A stretch of DNA of 64,000 nt from Acidobacteriota bacterium (GTDB taxonomy: Bacteria; Acidobacteriota; Terriglobia; Bryobacterales; Bryobacteraceae), in the NCBI GenBank assembly GCA_016870995.1, contig VFZU01000010.1, positions 31,882 through 95,881 of the forward strand. Reading direction: 5' to 3'. Of the stretch, positions 59,584-64,000 are shown in pieces; the first letter of the stretch is position 1; each line of letters starts with the position of its first letter. Under the pieces are notes generated by a model. That model saw only the letters and a list, made by a program, of their open reading frames with translations. It was not told the origin of the DNA and ran no database searches. The position numbers and the translations under genes are program-made.

Positions 59584-59793
59584 CTAAGATTCACGATCGT
59601 CTTTGATGTGCGGGCAGGGCGCTGGGGACTGATCCGCAGAAAAGGAGTTCTTGGGACTTCCGCTATTCGACCTCGTGATCTGCGGATCGTTGCGATACAG
59701 GCCGCAGAGCCCGCAGGCAACCGTGCGCAACTCATCGCCATAGCGGTCCTGGCTCGAGACCAGGACCGCTGCAGTTTCACCACAAACCGTACA
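59584..59793 (-). pseudogene. Zinc-ribbon remnant of a SAM-dependent methyltransferase
   Basis: A 69-codon minus-strand frame bounded by stops encodes CTVCGETAAVLVSSQDRYGD followed by ELRTVACGLCGLYRNDPQI. The CxxCG ... DRYG ... C..CGL pattern is the N-terminal zinc ribbon found before class-12-type methyltransferase domains in sugar-modifying proteins. The methyltransferase domain is absent; the frame ends in unrelated sequence just upstream of the ppsA start. In another frame upstream there is an ATG (MRSPNRRRPF), so the gene lost its start by frameshift. A truncated relic, family match by motif only. Confidence 0.5.
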
Positions 59794-59858
59794 GGGGATT
59801 CAACCGTTGCCGAACAAAAGGTCTTCTCCTGTTAGGCGATCGCATTTTTGGACCGCGA

Positions 59859-62800
59859 TCAGAAGCTGAAGCGCAGCGCCATCTGCAGGCGGCGGCCCTC
59901 AAGCGCACCGAGGATACGGCCAAAAGTCGGACTGGCCACATTGATGTCCGGCGGATTGAAGCGCACGTTGTTCATGGCATTGAAGGCCTCGAACTGGAAG
60001 CGCAGGTTGTAGCGTTCGGTGAAGTTCCAGGTCTTGAACAGCGACAGGTCGAAGTTCATAAAGCCAGGGCCCACGATCACGTTGCGGCCGGAGTTGCCGA
60101 AAGTCAACGGCGCGGCGGCGCGGAAGGCGTTGGGGTTGAACCAGAAGAGATTCGAATTGTTCGAGCCGAAGCCTTCGCCGGGGGTAATACCGCCAAAGCT
60201 CGACTTCGGGTTGATACCAGTGGCATCGGCACGCTGCGTCACAAAACCGATACCGGTGTTGTTGGGCGAACCGATCACGCGATGCACGCCGGACTGCATG
60301 GCGCCGATCGCGTTCAACTGCCAGTTCCCGAGAAGCACGTCGGTTCTCTTGCTCCAGTTGTTGCCGAAGCGCTTGCCCTTGCCGACAGGAATGTCATAAG
60401 TGCCGGAAAAGACGAAGCGGTGGGCGATGTTGAAGTCTGACGGACCCCAGTCCAGCTGGAAGTTCGCCGGGTTCAGGTTGGGCGTACCCCAGGCGCCGCC
60501 GGAGTCGTTGTCCATCGACTTCGACCAGGCGTAGGCCGTCAGCAGCGAGAATCCGTTCTCGAATCGCCGGTCGAGGCGCAGGTTGAGAGCATGGAACTGG
60601 CTCATGCCGGAAAGCGAGGAATAGAGCATGCCGTTCAAGCGCGGGAAGCGGCGTACACCGGGGGTAACGCGATAGAGCTCACCCGGTGTGGCATCGGCGT
60701 CCGAATTAAAGCGCTTCGTCAGGCGGCGGCCCTGAGAGCCGACATACGCAGCCTCGGCCACCCACTTGTTACCCAGCGTGCGCTGCAGCGACATGTTCCA
60801 CATGTAGATACGCGGCTTGCGACCGTCCATTTCCTGTGCAAAGAGGAAGATACCCTGCGGCGTCTGGTAGTTGGAATCGATCGGAGGAATCTGAATGATG
60901 GGCAGAGCGTTGACACCAAAGGTCATTGGCGGCAGCCCGCGGCCCGTGAAGTTGTTGTTCTGCTGTGCGAAAACCGGCGGGCCGTTTGTGATGAACTGGG
61001 TTTCGTTCATCTGGCCCTGGTCGAAGTAAATACCGATACCACCGCGCAAGACCCAGGCCTGTGCAAACGTGGGGTTGTAGGCGAAGCCGAAGCGGGGTGC
61101 GAAGTTCTTGTAGTCAGGGCTGACAACCGAGTCGCGGACCTGGCCCAGAGTCGGAAAGATCTGTCGGCCGGTACGGAAATCGAAACCGTAAACATTGCGA
61201 CGCTCCTGCTCGATAGGGGAGGGCGGGGTGATGAGCTCGTGCCGCAGACCGTAATTCAGCGTGAGTGAGCGGGAGACCTTCCAGTCGTCCTGTATGAAGA
61301 TGTTCTGTGTGTGGAAGCGGAAGTTGGTGGCCGAAGATCCGACGGCACCCGAGGCATTGAGCGGGAAGCCAAGCAGGAAGTCGGCAACCGGGTTGCCACT
61401 GCCCCCGACGGGGTTCCCGGTGGCGGGGTCGAGAGCCGAAGTGTAGGCCGGGCTGCCGAAGGTGAAGCTGCCACGCGGACCGTTATCAGAGTTATTGAAG
61501 TTTCGCGACTCACGGATTTCGTACCCGAACTTCACGGTATGTCCGCCTTTGATCCAGGTGGTTGCGTTCGAGAGCTGGTAGTTATGTAGGTTATTGCCCT
61601 GCGTCAGGCCATTCGAGCCAATGCCACTGAAGCCGACCCAGCCAACGGTCGGCACGCCGAAGTTGCGGGTAACATCAGACACGCCCGTGATGCCGATTTC
61701 CGAGGCGATATTGCGATCCACTGGAACCTGCTGACCAAAGAGCTTGGCTTGATTGTAGGCAGCGCGGAAGACGTTCACCACGTTCGGGCGCAGAGTCGAA
61801 GACACCTGGGCCACGGCAGCGCGGCCGAAGCTGATCACCTGAGCGCCGCCCAGAGGCTGTAGCGCGGCAGGCGAAAGCGGTGCATCCTGCTCGTTATAGC
61901 GGAAGAACAATTGATGCGTATCGTTCAAACGATAGTCAGCGCGAATGTTGAACTGGTCATCGTCCAGACGCTGAATCGGAATGCCGGTCAGGTTCACGCC
62001 CTCAACTGCATTGGAGTTCGTGACGGGAATGTAGGGGAAGAAATTGCGGCTGACCCGGTTGATGCGGTTGGCTGGGATCACGTTGCCCGGGAAGGGCGTA
62101 CGCGTATTGGTGGCGGGGTTAAAAGTGAGCGGATCGTGGATGATCTGCGCCGCGCGATCCGCAAAAACGTTCTGCGTAAAGTTGCCGGCCAGCTCGGCGT
62201 TCTGCCGGGGAAAGAGGCCGCGCTGCGTGATGCCAAGGCGTTGGCGGAAGCCTTCGTAGTTGCCGAAGATGAAGAGCTTGTCTTTGATGACAGGGCCGCC
62301 CACCGCGAAGCCAAACTGGTTCCGCTTGAAGGGCTCAACTGAGCGGGCAAAGAAGGTCCGGGCGTCGAGCGCGTTGTTGCGCAAGAAGTGGAAGAGACTG
62401 CCGTGCCACTGATTGGTGCCGCCGCGGCTGGCTACGTTGATGATGCCGGGCGAGTTGCCAAACTCAGCTTGAAAGAAGTTGCGCTGAATCTTGAATTCCT
62501 GAACCGCGTCAAGTGAGGGCGTAATAGACGAATCGCCAACGCGGGGGTTTCGCAGTTCGACACCGTCGAAGAGGTAGGAAGTGGAGCTCTCACGCTGGCC
62601 GCCCACCAGGATGGAACGGTCGGAGCGGCCCGTGGTCGAGGCGACGAAGCTGGCCGGACCCTGCGCCGCGGGGATCTGCGGCACCACACCGGGAGTCAGC
62701 GCCCCCAGCGTGATGTAGTTGCGGCCATTGAGTGGCAGGTCGTTTATCGCTTTGCGAGTGACCGTTTGGCCAAGCGAAGCAGTGTCGGGCTCAAGCAGAG

Positions 62801-63158
62801 GAGCAACCGTGCCGGAAACGGTAACGGTTTCCGTAACCTGGCCGAGGCGCAGCTTCACGTCGGCCCGAGCAGTCTGGGCGATGCCGAGGTCGAGCTGTTC
62901 GACGATGTAGGTCTGGAAGCCCGAAGCCTGCACGGAGAGGCGATAGCGGCCCGGAGGGAGCTGCGGGAAAACGTAGTCTCCGCTCGAGTCCACGTTGGCC
63001 TTGCGGGCCAGGCCGGTATTGACTTCAGTCAGAGTGAGCGCAGCGGAGGGAACGGCACCTCCAGATTCATCCGTCACAGTGCCGGAAATGGCAGAGGTGT
63101 TGGTTTGGGCAAACAGTGCACCAAGGGTGAGAAGAAGAGTGAGTATTGCTTTAGTCAT
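59859..63158 (-). CDS. Oar-like TonB-dependent receptor with carboxypeptidase-regulatory-like domain
   Basis: A 1099-residue outer-membrane receptor. From the ATG at 63158: signal peptide MTKAILTLLLTLGALFAQ, regulatory-like sandwich (SAISGTVTDESGGAVPSAAL), plug (LPLNGRNYITLGALTPGVVP; STSYLFDGVELRNPRVGDSS) and barrel ending in LQMALRFSF. An in-frame codon at 63197 would add 13 residues before the signal and is not favoured; AAGG lies 9 bp before the chosen ATG. The gene is flanked by non-coding or decayed sequence, so it is probably monocistronic. Ligand unknown. The upstream 80 bp are AT-rich but no canonical promoter stands out. Confidence 0.92.
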   Translation of the reverse strand: MTKAILTLLLTLGALFAQTNTSAISGTVTDESGGAVPSAALTLTEVNTGLARKANVDSSGDYVFPQLPPGRYRLSVQASGFQTYIVEQLDLGIAQTARADVKLRLGQVTETVTVSGTVAPLLEPDTASLGQTVTRKAINDLPLNGRNYITLGALTPGVVPQIPAAQGPASFVASTTGRSDRSILVGGQRESSTSYLFDGVELRNPRVGDSSITPSLDAVQEFKIQRNFFQAEFGNSPGIINVASRGGTNQWHGSLFHFLRNNALDARTFFARSVEPFKRNQFGFAVGGPVIKDKLFIFGNYEGFRQRLGITQRGLFPRQNAELAGNFTQNVFADRAAQIIHDPLTFNPATNTRTPFPGNVIPANRINRVSRNFFPYIPVTNSNAVEGVNLTGIPIQRLDDDQFNIRADYRLNDTHQLFFRYNEQDAPLSPAALQPLGGAQVISFGRAAVAQVSSTLRPNVVNVFRAAYNQAKLFGQQVPVDRNIASEIGITGVSDVTRNFGVPTVGWVGFSGIGSNGLTQGNNLHNYQLSNATTWIKGGHTVKFGYEIRESRNFNNSDNGPRGSFTFGSPAYTSALDPATGNPVGGSGNPVADFLLGFPLNASGAVGSSATNFRFHTQNIFIQDDWKVSRSLTLNYGLRHELITPPSPIEQERRNVYGFDFRTGRQIFPTLGQVRDSVVSPDYKNFAPRFGFAYNPTFAQAWVLRGGIGIYFDQGQMNETQFITNGPPVFAQQNNNFTGRGLPPMTFGVNALPIIQIPPIDSNYQTPQGIFLFAQEMDGRKPRIYMWNMSLQRTLGNKWVAEAAYVGSQGRRLTKRFNSDADATPGELYRVTPGVRRFPRLNGMLYSSLSGMSQFHALNLRLDRRFENGFSLLTAYAWSKSMDNDSGGAWGTPNLNPANFQLDWGPSDFNIAHRFVFSGTYDIPVGKGKRFGNNWSKRTDVLLGNWQLNAIGAMQSGVHRVIGSPNNTGIGFVTQRADATGINPKSSFGGITPGEGFGSNNSNLFWFNPNAFRAAAPLTFGNSGRNVIVGPGFMNFDLSLFKTWNFTERYNLRFQFEAFNAMNNVRFNPPDINVASPTFGRILGALEGRRLQMALRFSF

Positions 63159-63247
63159 ACAGGGAACCTTGCGGAGACTCATATCAAACTGGTTCACGTA
63201 TCACAATATGAATAAGCAATAATTATTCACCGTTAACACTTTCCTAA

Positions 63248-63361
63248 TTCTGCTCGCTGGATTTCGACATCCCAGACGGCGACCATGCGCTCGTCATTCG
63301 CTGCAACGGCCAAGCGTCACAGCCCGGCTCCGTGCTACCCGTGGGGTTGCCGGTCAACTAG
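63248..63361 (+). pseudogene. C-terminal tail fragment resembling TIGR03437 proteins
   Basis: Following a TAA, 37 codons read CSLDFDIPDGDHALVIRCNG and QASQPGSVLPVGLPVN before TAG. The order VP/IP-DGDHALVI-NGQ-S-LPV mirrors the end of the LamG/TIGR03437 protein in this window (QVPEVANGEYETVILVGGQS then LPIAR). There is no start codon or upstream domain, so this looks like the tail of a lost gene. Short, hence tentative. Confidence 0.4.
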
Positions 63362-63460
63362 TGCTGTGACCGGGTAGCTTGTCGCCCGCCGCTCTCCTCA
63401 CCGCACGCCAGCCTGCTTCGCTGACAACAGCGCGTGAGCTCGGGGACAGCTTGGCAAAAC

Positions 63461-64000
63461 CTACATACTCTTCTTTCCTGGTGCCGGAGCGCCTCGCCTC
63501 TTCTGATACTCGTCCGCAAGCCTCACATAGGTGGGCGTGTACACATCGATGCCGCCCATCGGTGAGAGTTTATTGAGAATCGTTGTGTCCCGCGTAAAGT
63601 AATCCACGAACATGTTTTGGAAACTCCAGAAGTAGTTCGGCGTCTGCGACACCACGCCACCCTACGGACTCGTCCAGGTTGTCAACGTCTGCTTGCTCGG
63701 CTGGCCATATTTCATTGTCAGCATCGACATCACTTCCTGATCCGCCACCATCCGTGTCGTCACTTTGATGCGCTGCATCACATTCGCGCCGTCAACGTAC
63801 ACCAGCACGTTGTCGGTGAACTTCGTATCGAATACCCGCCCGTTCACGAAAACGGAGATCATTTTCAGTCCCATCTTTTCGTGATCGATGACGTTGGGTT
63901 CGCTCTTGAGCGCTCCAAAGAAGCCCGCAATACTTGCCCCATCCTCGCTGCTGCGAAGCGGTACCTCCATGGGCATTTGAGAGGTTTCCTCGGGACAAGA
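63461..64000 (-). pseudogene. Unknown protein interrupted by in-frame TAG, 5' end outside the window
   Basis: The minus-strand frame is open to the right edge (SCPEETSQMPMEVPL) and runs to a TAG at 63461, with one more TAG at 63662-63664. Both sides read as one soluble protein: VFVNGRVFDTKFTDNVLVYV, DGANVMQRIKVTTRMVADQE, MLTMKYGQPSKQTLTTWTSP, then after the stop GGVVSQTPNYFWSFQNMFVD and YFTRDTTILNKLSPMGG. No family is recognised. Smooth continuation of composition across the stop suggests a nonsense change, or an error or readthrough. The real start is beyond the window. Confidence 0.6.

Noticed and set aside
59836..59860. GATCGC/GCGATC hairpin near the end of the third TonB receptor gene as terminator
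   Set aside because: It overlaps the stop codon, has a 6-bp stem and lacks a T-tract.
1..64000. TAG reassigned to glutamine throughout the genome
   Set aside because: Several genes of normal family length (U32-like at 475, Fic at 1355, PPK2 at 41263, TPR at 14818) end in TAG.
1..64000. tRNA, rRNA, CRISPR arrays, insertion sequences, prophage
   Set aside because: No cloverleaf-like block, repeat-spacer array, transposase or integrase sequence was recognised on either strand by reading.

Overview
The window reads as a chromosomal segment of an Acidobacteriota bacterium, most likely of the Solibacter/Bryobacter group. The evidence is the family content: Oar-like TonB-dependent receptors with an N-terminal carboxypeptidase-regulatory-like domain, a duplicated MacB/FtsX-type permease next to a PadR regulator, an acidobacterial ECF sigma factor beside a Ser/Thr kinase, a winged-helix/TolB-propeller regulator, DUF1549/DUF1553 and DUF1501 proteins, several CRTAC1 (FG-GAP plus ASPIC/UnbV) proteins, and the C-terminal domain known from Solibacter proteins as TIGR03437. 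The taxonomy is an inference; no rRNA is present. I saw no tRNA, rRNA, CRISPR array, phage or IS element.

Layout. 1-7.1 kb: core genes. These are the 3' end of der, a U32-like protein, a Fic protein, a fused E2-E1 2-oxoglutarate dehydrogenase (kgd type) and a coupled small membrane protein. 7.2-12.4 kb: secreted proteins (a broken beta-propeller, an alpha/beta hydrolase, a LamG/TIGR03437 protein) and a frameshifted ECF sigma factor that overlaps a convergent Ser/Thr kinase. 14.8-20.1 kb: a TonB receptor coupled to a TPR protein. 20.2-33.1 kb (cluster A): TPR-heptaheme cytochrome, DUF1549/1553 protein, DUF1501 protein, CRTAC1 and heptaheme-TPR cytochrome in one tight operon, then a convergent heptaheme-TPR gene, a GH29 alpha-L-fucosidase and a sulfatase. 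33.1-42.8 kb: aspartic protease, winged-helix/TolB regulator, broken permease plus PadR, FAD oxidoreductase, and PPK2 with an in-frame stop in its N-terminal part. 42.8-56.8 kb (cluster B): TonB receptor, CRTAC1, then a minus-strand run of overlapping genes (DUF1501-like, unknown 384-aa protein, CRTAC1-TPR, small ORF, TPR, CRTAC1), with a divergent TPR plus molybdopterin oxidoreductase pair. 57.1-64 kb: PEP synthase, a methyltransferase zinc-ribbon remnant, a third TonB receptor, a TIGR03437-like tail fragment and a partial, interrupted secreted gene.

How it fits together. Cluster A looks like an extracytoplasmic, heme-rich polysaccharide or redox system, with fucosidase and sulfatase suggesting a sulfated fucose-containing substrate. 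Cluster B has the same protein classes without cytochromes and adds a family I do not recognise; it is my best candidate for an undescribed system. Five genes carry a single disabling change (four in-frame stops, one frameshift) while both flanks still read as intact family sequence. This may be recent gene decay, assembly error or recoding. Normal use of TAG as a terminator by neighbouring genes argues against a global code change.
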